Origin: Paenibacillus sp. SY21-1 | GTDB taxonomy: Bacteria > Bacillota > Bacilli > Paenibacillales > Paenibacillaceae | Reading direction: 5' to 3' | DNA length: 64,000 nt | Assembly: GCF_005222705.1 (NCBI RefSeq) | Contig: NZ_STGF01000003.1 | Coordinates: 62,001-126,000 of the forward strand | Shown: in pieces, positions 26,039-35,504 of the stretch | Numbering within the stretch: position 1 is the first letter of the stretch | Layout: each line of letters starts with the position of its first letter | Made by a program: the position numbers and the translations under genes | Notes under the pieces: generated by a model | Told to the model about the DNA's origin: nothing | Seen by the model: the letters and a program-made list of their open reading frames with translations, nothing else | Databases searched by the model: none

Positions 26039-28288
26039 TTACTTGCGAACGTATTTCTCTGTCCGCTTGTCATGAATGACGCCTGACCAATCCAGACCAA
26101 AGCCAAAGTCGTAGCTGTGCCCCAAGGAATCGACATATACCCGCATATCATGCGGCACATCCTCCTGCTGCTCTTCAACCGTCCTCATATCGGCCGGCAT
26201 CTGGAACGGCAGCAGCGCTTGCGGCTCTGCATGGCCCGAAACAATGTCCATAATCGCCTGGTCCTGAACACCGAAATGGGCGACAATCGCATCAGCCGCC
26301 GCTTCAAATTCCGCCACGACCGTCGGATTAGACAGTTGCAACGATACGATTACGGGCTTATCCCCTATTAGCCGCTTCGTATCCAGCACCAGATCCAGAT
26401 CTCCTTCGTTGGCTACCGACACCGTTTTCCCTTTATAGGCGCGGTTCAGCACATCGCGTGCATCTCCCGCAAGGCTCGTCTCGCGGGCATGCTCCGCCGT
26501 ATAGGGACGATATTGCAGGCTAATCGGTATATAGCCGTTGCCGCCCGCTTCAACGTCCTCCTTGCTGTAGCCTTTTGTTGAATGGGGGCTTTGTATGCAC
26601 ACGAGCGCAAAATCCGCCTCCTCGGGAACCTCCGTCACGTCGAAATAGGAGGAGACGATACCTAGGTGAATCGGATGCTTCTCCGAGGCTGGAACAGGCA
26701 TCCCCATCCAGTCCGTCCCTTCCGGCAAGGAACGCTTGGGAATGTACACCTTCGACCGTTTCGGACGCGGCAGCGTCTCATCGCTATTTTTAAGCAGAAT
26801 GATCGATTTCAGTTGGGCCTTGTAGCCGGCTTCCATAAAAGCAGGGCTGCCCACTACCGCTTTTGTCGTTTCGATATCCAAATAAGGATTTTCGAATAAG
26901 CCGACCCGAAACATGTTTTTCAGCAGACGAACAGCCGATTGCTCGAATCTTGCGCGCATGAACGCTTCTCCGTGCTCCTTGACGCCGATGCCGTAAGCCT
27001 CGATCACAGGTTCGATGTCGTTGTTGCCGCCAAATTGATCGACGCCAGCCATCAGCAGCTTGTAGTGCCGCTCCGCCACCGTAAAGCCTTCCTCCACGCC
27101 CCAGCTGCGGCCGCCCGGGAACAGCCTGGTAATGTCGGCTCCCTCATCGGCCGTAATGCCCCAATCGGTGCACACAACCCCGTCATAGCCGAATTGTTCG
27201 CGCAATAAATCATTAATGAGGTAAGTATTATACGAGTTGCCCACCTGTTCCCCGTTCTTTCGGTCCTGTCCGTAAGAGATTGTATAATAAGGCATGACCG
27301 CCGAGGCGCTCCCCGTTCCTCCGTCCAGCTTAAAAGCGCCTTCTGTAAACGGGATTAAATGCTCGTCGAAATTGTCGCCCGGGTACACCGCATATTTGCC
27401 GTAACCAAAATGCGCATCCCTGCCCGCTTCGCCGGAGCCGCCGCCCGGCCAATGCTTGACCATGGCGTTAACGCTGTCCGCGCCCCAGCCGTTCGCCGTT
27501 TCCGCATCGCCCTCCGATGTTTGAAAGCCGTCGATGTAGCCCCTGGCCATATCTGCAGACAAACGCGGGTCCTCGCCAAACGTCATGCCGAACCGGAACC
27601 AGCGCGGGTCCGTGCCGATGTCCACCTGCGGAGACAGCGCGGTAGCGAGCCCTAAAGCGCGATATTCCCGTGCTGCGACCTCTCCGAACTGCCGGGCCAC
27701 CTCGGAATCGAAGGTAGCGGCCAGCCCCATGCTTTCCGGCCACATGGAAATGCTGCCGCCCGCTCCCGCATTAAATTCCGTCGAAGCGTCCGAGCTATGG
27801 CGCGGATCGGAGCTATTGTTCGCAGGGATGCCCAGTCCGATTTTCTCGGCATGCGCCTGTACGTTATTATTCCACTTGGCGGCCGTCTCCGGGCTTTCCA
27901 CACGCGTTACCAGCACATGGCGGATATGATCGTTTGTCAAAAAAGCAAGCTGCTGATCTGACAGCGCATCGGCTGCCGCGCCGCTTTGCTCATAGGGCTT
28001 GCCTCCATAGGTAACCGGAAACCAGTTCAGATTGCCGGGAATCGCCTGATGGCTGCTGTAGAGCATCAGCCCGGCTATTTCCGGAATGGTCATACGCTTC
28101 GCCAAATCGGCCGCACGCTCATCCGCGCTCAAGCGCCAGTCCTCATACGGGTTCAGCTTCCCGTTTTTAGCAAGATTCTTAAAAAACAAGCCATCCGCTT
28201 CCAGCAGCGATACGCCGGAATCGGCCGAATACCCCAAGGTTGGCCCGCCTTTATTGGTTTTATAGCGAATGTGAGAATGCTCCGTCAT
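26039..28288 (-). CDS. Family 3 glycoside hydrolase (beta-glucosidase type)
   Basis: A 749-residue GH3 enzyme without signal peptide, so probably cytoplasmic. The N-terminal barrel carries NNSSDPRHSS, the substrate-binding KHWPGGGSGEAGRD and the nucleophile motif GVVCTDWGI. The C-terminal sandwich domain begins near IILLKNSDETLP. No fibronectin-like tail is evident. GH3 enzymes release terminal beta-linked glucose, xylose or N-acetylglucosamine; substrate cannot be told. It has AAAGGGGG before the ATG, no transporter or regulator alongside, and lies after the T-box leader, which starts independently in the same direction. Confidence 0.9.
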   Translation of the reverse strand: MTEHSHIRYKTNKGGPTLGYSADSGVSLLEADGLFFKNLAKNGKLNPYEDWRLSADERAADLAKRMTIPEIAGLMLYSSHQAIPGNLNWFPVTYGGKPYEQSGAAADALSDQQLAFLTNDHIRHVLVTRVESPETAAKWNNNVQAHAEKIGLGIPANNSSDPRHSSDASTEFNAGAGGSISMWPESMGLAATFDSEVARQFGEVAAREYRALGLATALSPQVDIGTDPRWFRFGMTFGEDPRLSADMARGYIDGFQTSEGDAETANGWGADSVNAMVKHWPGGGSGEAGRDAHFGYGKYAVYPGDNFDEHLIPFTEGAFKLDGGTGSASAVMPYYTISYGQDRKNGEQVGNSYNTYLINDLLREQFGYDGVVCTDWGITADEGADITRLFPGGRSWGVEEGFTVAERHYKLLMAGVDQFGGNNDIEPVIEAYGIGVKEHGEAFMRARFEQSAVRLLKNMFRVGLFENPYLDIETTKAVVGSPAFMEAGYKAQLKSIILLKNSDETLPRPKRSKVYIPKRSLPEGTDWMGMPVPASEKHPIHLGIVSSYFDVTEVPEEADFALVCIQSPHSTKGYSKEDVEAGGNGYIPISLQYRPYTAEHARETSLAGDARDVLNRAYKGKTVSVANEGDLDLVLDTKRLIGDKPVIVSLQLSNPTVVAEFEAAADAIVAHFGVQDQAIMDIVSGHAEPQALLPFQMPADMRTVEEQQEDVPHDMRVYVDSLGHSYDFGFGLDWSGVIHDKRTEKYVRK

Positions 28289-28600
28289 CGTTCGTTTCCC
28301 CCTTTGAATTGGAAAAAAGCCTCCTCGGGCAGTATGTCTCTGCAGACGTTCTTATGTCCGCTATACCAGTATAAAGAATTCACAGACCCGCCGCTTACCC
28401 GTATGTCGACTTTATGGTTGCACTATTCCGACTTTTCACAGACCGCGGAGCCTCGATTGCGGTTGAAATCCAAGCCTTGCGCACAAACGTAAAAGCATGG
28501 CAGCTGCCTTCAGCCAAGCGTGTGCGCCCAATACGCAAAAAGACCTTTATCTTCGCGGTTAGGCAAAGACAAAGGCCTTCTCTCGTGCAGCGTCAGAAGA
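28289..28600. other. Intergenic stretch between the SLH-like gene and the GH3 gene
   Basis: About 310 bases. It holds the terminator of the SLH-like gene (28537-28579) and the upstream region of the GH3 gene, including a possible -10 TATACT without a matching -35. No gene is seen. Confidence 0.5.
28537..28579 (-). terminator. Terminator of the SLH-like gene
   Basis: A 17-base stem with three wobble pairs (AAGGCCTTTGTCTTTGC against GCGAAGATAAAGGTCTT) and a six-base loop, followed by TTTTT. It lies 22 bases after the stop. Confidence 0.88.
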
Positions 28601-29284
28601 TTACTGTTGCGGCTCAGGCTGCGGCTCGTCAGGAACGGCGTTCTGATGGGCATCGATAAACGCGCGCGCTTCATACAGCATCGCAGCCGATTCGGCGCGA
28701 GTCAGCACATGGACAGGATCAAACTTGCCTTCCGCGTCCAGCTCCGTGAACTTGTACAACAAAGCGCGTTGAATCGTGCCCTGGTAATCTACCGTAATGG
28801 CCTCTTCGTCGACAATCTGGATATACATTTTGATCAGGGCATATTCGCCCGTTTTCTCAACAGCTTGAACGAGGTAATGCACGAACTGCTCCTTGGTCAA
28901 CACAGCATTCGGGTCAATATCCGCAGGGATATCCAGCCCGTTGTAATGCGCGATAATAAAGTCGTTTGCATACCAGGCGTCATTGCTTACATTCGTATAA
29001 TAACCGTCCGCAGTCGGAGCGGCTGAAAAATCAATCGCCGCAAGGCTGATTTGCGTCGCTCTCACAATAAGTGAAATCCCCTGCGCTGCCGTCAACTGTT
29101 CCTCTGGATGGAAAGCGGTAGCAGACACCCCTTTAATAATGCCTTGCTGCTGAAGCGCCTCGATTTGAGTTTTGCTGGAGGAGCTTGCAATATCGGTAAA
29201 TGAGCTTGCCGCAAAAGCCTGGGAGCTTAGGGACACCGCGAGCACAAGCGCTGCTGCTGTAACGCCAAATTTCTTCTTCATCAT
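28601..29284 (-). CDS. Secreted protein with S-layer-homology-like repeats
   Basis: A 228-residue exported protein. Signal peptide MMKKKFGVTA...SSQAFA with cleavage expected after Ala25. The rest reads as two or three diverged SLH-like units: SSFTDIASSSSKTQIEALQQ with GIIKGVSATAFHPEEQLTAA, ILTKEQFVHYLVQA-type and FDPVHVLTRAESAAMLYEA. SLH domains bind secondary cell-wall polymers. AAAGGCGG precedes the ATG at 29284; the frame is open 25 codons upstream. The acidic, proline-rich tail is short. Role unknown beyond surface localisation. Confidence 0.82.
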   Translation of the reverse strand: MMKKKFGVTAAALVLAVSLSSQAFAASSFTDIASSSSKTQIEALQQQGIIKGVSATAFHPEEQLTAAQGISLIVRATQISLAAIDFSAAPTADGYYTNVSNDAWYANDFIIAHYNGLDIPADIDPNAVLTKEQFVHYLVQAVEKTGEYALIKMYIQIVDEEAITVDYQGTIQRALLYKFTELDAEGKFDPVHVLTRAESAAMLYEARAFIDAHQNAVPDEPQPEPQQ

Positions 29285-29491
29285 GATTTCCGCCTTTCGT
29301 TGTCTGATCTTGGCTAGCCACCTACATCGACGAGAAGCTCGGTCAAAAGGTTGCAGCATCCGCTAGAACTGTTTTGAAAATCAGGTTGCCGCCAAGCGTC
29401 GCAATTCGCCTGACTCGAAACCCGTTTCATTAATTTTCGTACAATGTAAATATGTACCTTTTTACAACGATAGGAAAGGAGGTGTCCCACT

Positions 29492-29983
29492 ATGAATAAC
29501 AACCCTATGCTTAGCGTACCAAAAACGAATATCGAGCGCCTGCACGACGCGATTGCGCTTATCGTTATACTTGCCTCGCTTGCCTACTTTGTATGGAGAT
29601 GGTCCTCGCTTCCGGAAAGTGTTCCGATCCATTTCGACGGTAGTGGCGAAGCTGATGGCTGGGGAAGCAAGGGGGTGCTGATTCTCATGCCAGCGCTTAT
29701 GCTGATCCTTTATGTCGGACTGAGCCTGCTGCGCAAAATCCCCCACCGTTTCAATTATTTGAAGCCGATAACTGAAACGAACGCCGTATATCAATATCGA
29801 ACCTCCTTACAACTGCTTAGTTGGATAAAGGTTGAAATCGTTCTGCTGTTCGGCTACATTCAATGGTCGATCATTCGCAATGCCGAGGATTTAGCTTCAG
29901 GTATTGGTCTGTGGCTGCTCCCTGTAGCGCTGGTTGTCATTTTTGGCACGATCATTTACTACATCACCAGGCTTGTAAAATAA
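29492..29983 (+). CDS. DUF1648 domain membrane protein
   Basis: A 163-residue protein with four hydrophobic segments. After the first comes the DUF1648 signature, SLPESVPIHFDGSGEADGWG, typical of SdpI-like and related Bacillota membrane proteins. The family includes immunity proteins and regulators, but only the DUF1648 part is evident here, without the SdpI C-terminal domain. AAAGGAGGTG is an unusually complete ribosome binding site. It precedes an exonuclease gene by about 115 bases on the same strand. Function unknown. Confidence 0.8.
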   Translation: MNNNPMLSVPKTNIERLHDAIALIVILASLAYFVWRWSSLPESVPIHFDGSGEADGWGSKGVLILMPALMLILYVGLSLLRKIPHRFNYLKPITETNAVYQYRTSLQLLSWIKVEIVLLFGYIQWSIIRNAEDLASGIGLWLLPVALVVIFGTIIYYITRLVK

Positions 29984-30098
29984 TTCGGATTTGGCTTGTA
30001 TCCAGCAGTGCCAGTCCTTCCCGCATGGAAATTCTCCCTTGCTCCGCTTTTTCTGATAGAATGGAGGGTACATGCTGAAATATCGGAGGTAACCATCT

Positions 30099-30890
30099 TT
30101 GGACTACATTGTATTGGATATTGAATTTAACGGACGCAAATTTGCCAGCGAGCATCCTATGGAAGTGATTGAAATCGGGGCGGTTCGGCTTAACAGCTCT
30201 CTGGAGCGGGTGGATGAGTTCGCGGCTTTGATCAAACCGATTTATTTTTCCAAGCTTAACAGCTTTATCAAGAAAAAAACCGGCATCCCGCAGGAGGATA
30301 TCGACAAAGCAAGCCGATTTCCTAAGGTAAATGCCGATTTTACAGCCTGGCTGCAGCAAAGCGAGCCATTCATGCTCATCACCTGGGGCGGAGAGGATTT
30401 GAAGCGGATCGTGCTGGATACGCGCATGCATAAGCTGGATGACAGCTTCTGGATGGGGGCCGATTATTTCGATCTTCTCAAAGGCTATATTCGCTATAAA
30501 AACGTTACAAACGACGTCAGCGTAGAGGCAGCCCTGCAAGATCTGGAAATCCCGGCCGAAGGCACGGCCCACAGGGCGCTTGATGACGCCCGCATGACCG
30601 CGGAGGTGCTGCGCAAAATCTTTGGCGAGCTGGACTTTGAACGGGTGCAGCGGTATAAGGATACCTTCACGAACGCCAAGGAGCGGCGAATCGTTAAAAA
30701 TGCGCTGCGGACCATGAAGTCGCAAAAGGTTACGCCGACATGGGAGCTATTCGCGCAGAAATACATTAACGACAAGCCCTCGTTCGAGGACCCCCGCAAG
30801 GTAGCCGAGCTTAAACAATATTTTGAAGCGGAGCTTCTCAAGCCGGATAAGCCGGCTGCGGACAAGCCTACCGCCGGCCAAGCGGGCTAA
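30099..30890 (+). CDS. DEDDh 3'-5' exonuclease (KapD-like)
   Basis: A 263-residue exonuclease of the DnaQ/RNase T superfamily. ExoI motif YIVLDIEFN (Asp, Glu), a central WGGEDLKRI and the ExoIII motif HRALDDARMTAEV (catalytic His and Asp) give the DEDDh set. The layout resembles B. subtilis KapD, an inhibitor of the sporulation kinase pathway, but the enzyme could also act on RNA ends. A long basic/charged C-terminus (from about 195) follows the domain. TTG start at 30099 preceded by GGAGGT. Confidence 0.83.
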   Translation: MDYIVLDIEFNGRKFASEHPMEVIEIGAVRLNSSLERVDEFAALIKPIYFSKLNSFIKKKTGIPQEDIDKASRFPKVNADFTAWLQQSEPFMLITWGGEDLKRIVLDTRMHKLDDSFWMGADYFDLLKGYIRYKNVTNDVSVEAALQDLEIPAEGTAHRALDDARMTAEVLRKIFGELDFERVQRYKDTFTNAKERRIVKNALRTMKSQKVTPTWELFAQKYINDKPSFEDPRKVAELKQYFEAELLKPDKPAADKPTAGQAG

Positions 30891-30959
30891 GGCTTATAAG
30901 GCAGGGCAGAGCAAACGGCTGCTTATTATGACGCTGCCACTTGCCGTGCCGCTGCCAGG

Positions 30960-31388
30960 TTAGCCGGGCTTTCTGCTGCTTCTCATGCCCGGCACAACCT
31001 TAACCTCCCGGTCTCCTCCCTCGGCAAAATAGGCGTATTCCTCCGACTCGCGGGCAATAAGCTTCATCTTGCCTTCTCCATTGAAATGAATGCCCCAGCC
31101 GTATTTTTTGGGCAGCATGGACGCTCGCATGCATGCAGTCGGCTTCGCATAGAACGCCTGCTGCAGGTCAGCCTTGCGCTCGGCAAGCTCCCCTTCGCTA
31201 ATGCCTTTATGCCTCGCATGCACCTCGAACATAAGCTCCTTCTGCGTATAAGCGTAGGGCTGGCTCGCAAGCTCATATTCCAGGCTTGGCTTCGTCCGCC
31301 CGCTTTTCTTGTCCTGGGGCACCTGACCATACTCTGCCGAGCAATCCGGCGACACGGCAATAAATGTATTATAATAGTTCCATTCCAA
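30960..31388 (-). CDS. DUF6157 family protein
   Basis: A 142-residue soluble protein with the pattern NYYNTFIAVSPDCSAEYGQVP, then LEYELASQPYAYTQKELMFE and a YGWGIHFNGEGKMKLI segment, which I recognise as DUF6157. Nothing is known of its role. The start is a TTG at 31388 with AGGAGGAGG nine bases upstream. No partner genes: the convergent exonuclease gene ends 70 bases away and the cupin gene lies 210 bases upstream. Confidence 0.7.
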   Translation of the reverse strand: MEWNYYNTFIAVSPDCSAEYGQVPQDKKSGRTKPSLEYELASQPYAYTQKELMFEVHARHKGISEGELAERKADLQQAFYAKPTACMRASMLPKKYGWGIHFNGEGKMKLIARESEEYAYFAEGGDREVKVVPGMRSSRKPG

Positions 31389-31558
31389 TCCGATCGGCCT
31401 CCTCCTGCATCCCTATATCCCCATTATAACCAGTAGACCGTAACCGGACACGCGCAATCATGCCTTCATCATCGGCCTTGTCCATGTTGTCGGGAGACGA
31501 CAGACAGCAGGCTCCAGTCCTCCGGTTTGTACCGCATCATGATAAACCCATATATTTT

Positions 31559-31589
31559 AAAAAAAGAGCGCAGAGAAGGCTCTCCGCAC
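31559..31589 (-). terminator. Terminator of the heparinase/cupin operon
   Basis: On the minus strand GTGCGGAGA pairs with TCTCTGCGC (two wobbles) with a four-base loop, then CTC and a run of seven T. It lies ten bases after the cupin stop. Confidence 0.85.
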
Positions 31590-31598
31590 CCTTTTTCC

Positions 31599-31913
31599 TT
31601 ATGACAACAGATCTACTCTGAGCGGCGTGAAGCTGTCAAGCAGCCTGCTTTTCTCAAGCGCGCGGCAGCCATGCTCGGCATTGCTTGGGATAAAAATGGT
31701 CTCCCCTGCGGCAATGACCGTTTTTTCGCCGTTGATGGTGAATTCAAGTTTGCCCTCCAGACAATAGGAAAGCTGCTCGTGAACGTGGCTATGCAGATAG
31801 CCCTCAGCTCCCTCCTCGAAGTGCACCTCCATCATCATAATCGAATGCCCCGGATTAAAAATCTTTCTTTTAACGCCCGGTTCGGCATTTTCCCAATTGT
31901 TTAGTCTGCTCAT
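31599..31913 (-). CDS. KdgF-like cupin protein
   Basis: A single-domain cupin of about 104 residues. The metal motif HSHVHEQLSYCLEGKLEF and the second motif HGCRALE match small KdgF-type cupins, which turn 4,5-unsaturated uronates released by polysaccharide lyases into linear keto sugars. Its place 28 bases after a heparinase II/III-type lyase gene strongly supports that role. GGAG is best spaced for the ATG at 31913; an ATG four codons earlier is possible. It is the last gene of the operon, with a terminator just after. Confidence 0.82.
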   Translation of the reverse strand: MSRLNNWENAEPGVKRKIFNPGHSIMMMEVHFEEGAEGYLHSHVHEQLSYCLEGKLEFTINGEKTVIAAGETIFIPSNAEHGCRALEKSRLLDSFTPLRVDLLS

Positions 31914-31941
31914 CGTTTTCTCCATCCCTTTCTGTTTGGAC

Positions 31942-33831
31942 TTACATATGGAAAGCTGTTGCCGCTCCCGCAGTACGACGGTTAAGCACAGGCAGCCCGT
32001 TCTCGTCCATAGCTACGGACCACGCGGAGGCATCCAGCCCCCTGCCTTCGCCGCTGGTAGGCTTGAGCACCGTAATAAACCAAGTGTCTTGCTCGGAGGT
32101 AACCAAGCCCTGAACGACCTTGAGCGGATGCATCGTCATGGATACGAGCGACTCCCAGCCGTCTTCGACATCAAGCTCCAGCGATTCGGGACCGAACAGA
32201 AGCATGTCGCAGCCCAGATCGGGACGATCGCCGGATACATGACGTTTTCCCGATGCCGAGTATTTGACGACTTCGCCGCTTTCCTCAAGCTTGTCTATCT
32301 TCCAGTCCAGCAGCGTGCTGTGCAGCCGATGCTGGTACGTATGCGATGCCGGCTGCGTCGATAGCAGCCGATCGTAAATCACCCATTCCCCGCTCTCCAG
32401 AAACCAGACAGCGCGCCGGTGGATTACGCCGCGGCTTGCGTAGCCGTCATGCTCCGCGCAGATCATTTGCCGTTTCGGGTCCCATGCGAGCAGGGTAACG
32501 TTAGCCTCCGGCACGCCCCAGCGCTGGGTTCTAAGGTATGGCGTCTGGTCTTGACCGTCTACCAGCACCGTATTATGCGCCGACGTGCTTTTGAAATATC
32601 TGCGCCACGGGTTCTCCATGTAGGTATACGTGCCTGGATCGACGAACATGGTTTCACCGAAGGAGCACAGCTCGAATGACAACGCGTCCGCATGGCCATG
32701 CGGCCCCCCCAATGCGGCAGCGTCGAAGATCAGCTTGTGCTCCGCGTCTCCAAGCCCGTAATAGCCGCCGCTTGGGAATGCGAAAGGAAGCTCATCGCTT
32801 CTGCGCTCCTTGTCAGGCTGATGCTCGAGATGCGCGCTCAACAAGGCTTGAATTCGTTTAGGTCCGGCCATCCAGAACTGCTCGTGCAGCTCCTCCAGCA
32901 GCACCCACTCCGGCCTGTCGTAATAAAGCGCGGAGGCGTTCAAATCCGGCGGGTTCGTAGCGTAAGAGTCGGCGAAAGGCGACATTTTGCCATTCTGTCT
33001 AGTCATGCTGCGCGAAAATTGCACCATGCCTGCCAAAATTCGCTCATACTCCTCGGAAAACGCATGCCCCCGCTTGCCGAGCATAACGGCGCAATCGACG
33101 AACAGCTCCAGAGACACCATATGGTAATGCGGCGTCAGCTCGGAATGCACGCCGTCCGGCAGCACCTGCTCACGGATGCATTGCTCCAAGCGGTCTACCG
33201 CAAGGTCGCGCCACCGCCCGCTTTCAGGCCACGAGTCGAACGTCAGCGCGGCGCCCAGCAGGCCGATCATATGCATGATAGAGTGATTGATCTCGATGCT
33301 GGCGGTGTAAGTGGAAAGGAACTCGGCATGCTCCTTGACCGATGCCAGAAATACATCCTCCGCCTTCTTATGCCATGCCTCCGAATCACGGAAGAAATGA
33401 TAGGCATGAACCCATTGCCGCAGCCGCAGCCCCGTCTCCAAGAGCCGCCACGGACCTGGACGCTGAAAATACGTCAATTCCTCCGCCGGATATTGCCCAT
33501 GCGGGCATGGCTGAGTGTCGATCCAGCCCAGGACATGCTCCAGCGCCTTCTCCGCATACCGTTCATCGCCGGTCATCGAATAAGAGATGCCGAGACACCG
33601 CAAATGCTTAAAGCGGTTAAGCGTCCACGTAAATTCCTTGTCCCCCGTAGGATTGTACAGCCAGTCAATCGGCGTTCCCAGATCGATGACCTGTCCCTTC
33701 CGCGTAATGACATGGCTCTCAAGCCAGCGGTCCGCATCGGCCAGCGCCTGCTTTGCCGCATCCGGAAATAGCCGCTGAAATTCCGCTCCCCACTCCCTGC
33801 GCTGCTCCACTCCAAAAAACAAAACGTTCAC
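31942..33831 (-). CDS. Heparinase II/III-family polysaccharide lyase
   Basis: A 629-residue protein: an alpha-helical toroid (about 1-330) with the catalytic-type segment NHSIMHMIG, then beta-sheet layers with GGPHGHADALSFELCSFG, PGTYTY and SAHNTVLVDGQDQ, the signatures of the heparinase II/III superfamily (PL12, PL15, PL17, PL21). Such enzymes cut uronate-containing polymers or oligomers by beta-elimination. No signal peptide is visible, suggesting action on imported oligosaccharides. GTG start with GGGGAGGAG upstream. It is followed by the KdgF-like gene and preceded by a sugar-binding lipoprotein gene. The substrate (alginate, glycosaminoglycan or other) is undecided. Confidence 0.87.
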   Translation of the reverse strand: MNVLFFGVEQRREWGAEFQRLFPDAAKQALADADRWLESHVITRKGQVIDLGTPIDWLYNPTGDKEFTWTLNRFKHLRCLGISYSMTGDERYAEKALEHVLGWIDTQPCPHGQYPAEELTYFQRPGPWRLLETGLRLRQWVHAYHFFRDSEAWHKKAEDVFLASVKEHAEFLSTYTASIEINHSIMHMIGLLGAALTFDSWPESGRWRDLAVDRLEQCIREQVLPDGVHSELTPHYHMVSLELFVDCAVMLGKRGHAFSEEYERILAGMVQFSRSMTRQNGKMSPFADSYATNPPDLNASALYYDRPEWVLLEELHEQFWMAGPKRIQALLSAHLEHQPDKERRSDELPFAFPSGGYYGLGDAEHKLIFDAAALGGPHGHADALSFELCSFGETMFVDPGTYTYMENPWRRYFKSTSAHNTVLVDGQDQTPYLRTQRWGVPEANVTLLAWDPKRQMICAEHDGYASRGVIHRRAVWFLESGEWVIYDRLLSTQPASHTYQHRLHSTLLDWKIDKLEESGEVVKYSASGKRHVSGDRPDLGCDMLLFGPESLELDVEDGWESLVSMTMHPLKVVQGLVTSEQDTWFITVLKPTSGEGRGLDASAWSVAMDENGLPVLNRRTAGAATAFHM

Positions 33832-33955
33832 CTTGTTGTCGCTCCTCCCCGGCTAGCTGTCCAGCTGCGCTACCTTGCTGCCGCTATCGCTCCGTATCTC
33901 TTTATCATACAGCAAGGGCTGCCGTTCATAAACGGCAGCCCCCAACCTGTCGGTA

Positions 33956-35365
33956 TTATTCGCCGCCAAGCTTGCCTTGCAGATCGGACGCTTTGAAGGA
34001 AGGATCGGCTTGAATATCTGTAAGCCCTTCGCTGCGCGTCACTTCAAGCGCTTTTTTGTAACGGTTGTTCAAATCGTTAATCACGTCGTCGATGCTGGAA
34101 TTGCCCGTCAAAATGTATTCTGTGAGCAAATCAGCCGCTTTTTTGCCTTCCAGCTTCGTCTCGGTAATGCCGAGTGGAGTAACCGGATAAATCGCGTCGT
34201 ATTTAGTCGGCAGGAAGCCTTCAATGCCTTTCAGGCTAGGCGTTCCGGAAGCTTCGTTGACGTAAGGAAGAACGGAGAGGCCAAGGCCTTTTTCCTGATA
34301 ATCTTTGCGAAGCTCTGTGCTGTACAGGTATTTGAAAAATTTCGCAGCTGCCTCTTGCTTGTCGGTTTTGGCATTGATGCCGATATATGCGCCTGCCGCT
34401 ACCCACGAAGCGCCTTTAATTTGGCCATCCTTCGTCGGCACCAACGCCGTCGACCAGTTGATGTCAGTCGGGAACTGGGAGCTGTATACAGCCGGCTCGC
34501 CGGAGTGATTGATGTACATGCCGATTTTACCTTGAGCGAACTGAGCTCTTAGCGGGTCGATATCCAGCGATTCAGCGCCTGGAATCAGGCTTCCGTCAAC
34601 CTTCATTTGACGCAGCGCTTCCGCCACATCGCGATACATGCCGAAATCGAATTCGCCTGTTACATAGTTGAAGCCCTCGTGCGAAGTTTCGGAGCTTTCC
34701 GAACCTGACGCAAAGCCTGGACGCGTAAAGCCGGAGCCATTCTTAAAGTTGCTGGCGAAGCCGTAGATGCCTTCCGATTTACCCATTTCCGTAATCTTTT
34801 TGGCAGCGTCCACCATTTCGTCAAGCGTTTTTGGCGCCTCGGAATAGCCCGCTTTTTCCATCAGATCAACGTTGTAGAGCAGTCTCCAGAATTGGCCTGT
34901 ATTTGGTAGAGAGTAGATTTTGCCGTTCATATTCGTAACTTTTTCATTCAATGTGCCTTCGAACTGAGCCAGGAACTCCTGATCCAGCAAGTCGTCAAGC
35001 GGAGCGAGGTAGCCTTTGCTTACATAAACCTGAAAATCGTTGACTTTAAAAATATCCGGCGCCTGGTTGCTTGCAAACGCAACTTCCAGCGACTGGTTGT
35101 AGTTGTCGGCCATAACCTTCATTTCAACTTCGATGTTGTCGGTGTTGCTCGCGTTGTATTCGTCGATCTTCTCCTGCATATAATCCATGTCGTGACGGTC
35201 CATCGTCCAGTAGGTCAGCTTGATTTTGCCGGCTGCCGCACCTTCTCCGCCGCTATTTGTCTCTTCGGCTGTTCCGTTGCCTGACGAGCAGGCTGCCAGC
35301 ACCAAAGCCAATACAAGCAGGTAGCAGAGCGAAATGGCGCTTTTGGTTGCAAATCTCTTTTTCAT
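33956..35365 (-). CDS. Oligosaccharide-type ABC transporter binding lipoprotein
   Basis: A 469-residue family 1 solute-binding protein with lipobox LAAC (Cys26) and a Ser/Gly/Glu-rich linker. Two lobes typical of large CUT1 binding proteins follow. It fits the two permease genes 3.6 kb upstream in the same direction, separated from them by a YesM/YesN pair. GGGAGG precedes the ATG. The 139-base gap before it may hold an extra promoter or processing site, as binding proteins are often made in excess. Ligand probably an unsaturated oligosaccharide (inference from the lyase). Confidence 0.92.
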   Translation of the reverse strand: MKKRFATKSAISLCYLLVLALVLAACSSGNGTAEETNSGGEGAAAGKIKLTYWTMDRHDMDYMQEKIDEYNASNTDNIEVEMKVMADNYNQSLEVAFASNQAPDIFKVNDFQVYVSKGYLAPLDDLLDQEFLAQFEGTLNEKVTNMNGKIYSLPNTGQFWRLLYNVDLMEKAGYSEAPKTLDEMVDAAKKITEMGKSEGIYGFASNFKNGSGFTRPGFASGSESSETSHEGFNYVTGEFDFGMYRDVAEALRQMKVDGSLIPGAESLDIDPLRAQFAQGKIGMYINHSGEPAVYSSQFPTDINWSTALVPTKDGQIKGASWVAAGAYIGINAKTDKQEAAAKFFKYLYSTELRKDYQEKGLGLSVLPYVNEASGTPSLKGIEGFLPTKYDAIYPVTPLGITETKLEGKKAADLLTEYILTGNSSIDDVINDLNNRYKKALEVTRSEGLTDIQADPSFKASDLQGKLGGE

Positions 35366-35504
35366 CTGTGTAACCTCCCTTTGTGGTTGACCAGCGGCGT
35401 TCCGAGCTTCCAGCGGGGTTGTTCGGTTCGCCTTGATGTCCTCATTGTAGCACCCTGTCCCCTCTAACCAAGAAGGTCAAACAAACGATTCAGGGAGGGC
35501 AAAA

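Noticed and set aside
32692..33771. 359-codon open frame on the plus strand
   Set aside because: Mirror frame of the heparinase-type lyase gene, with no protein-like features.
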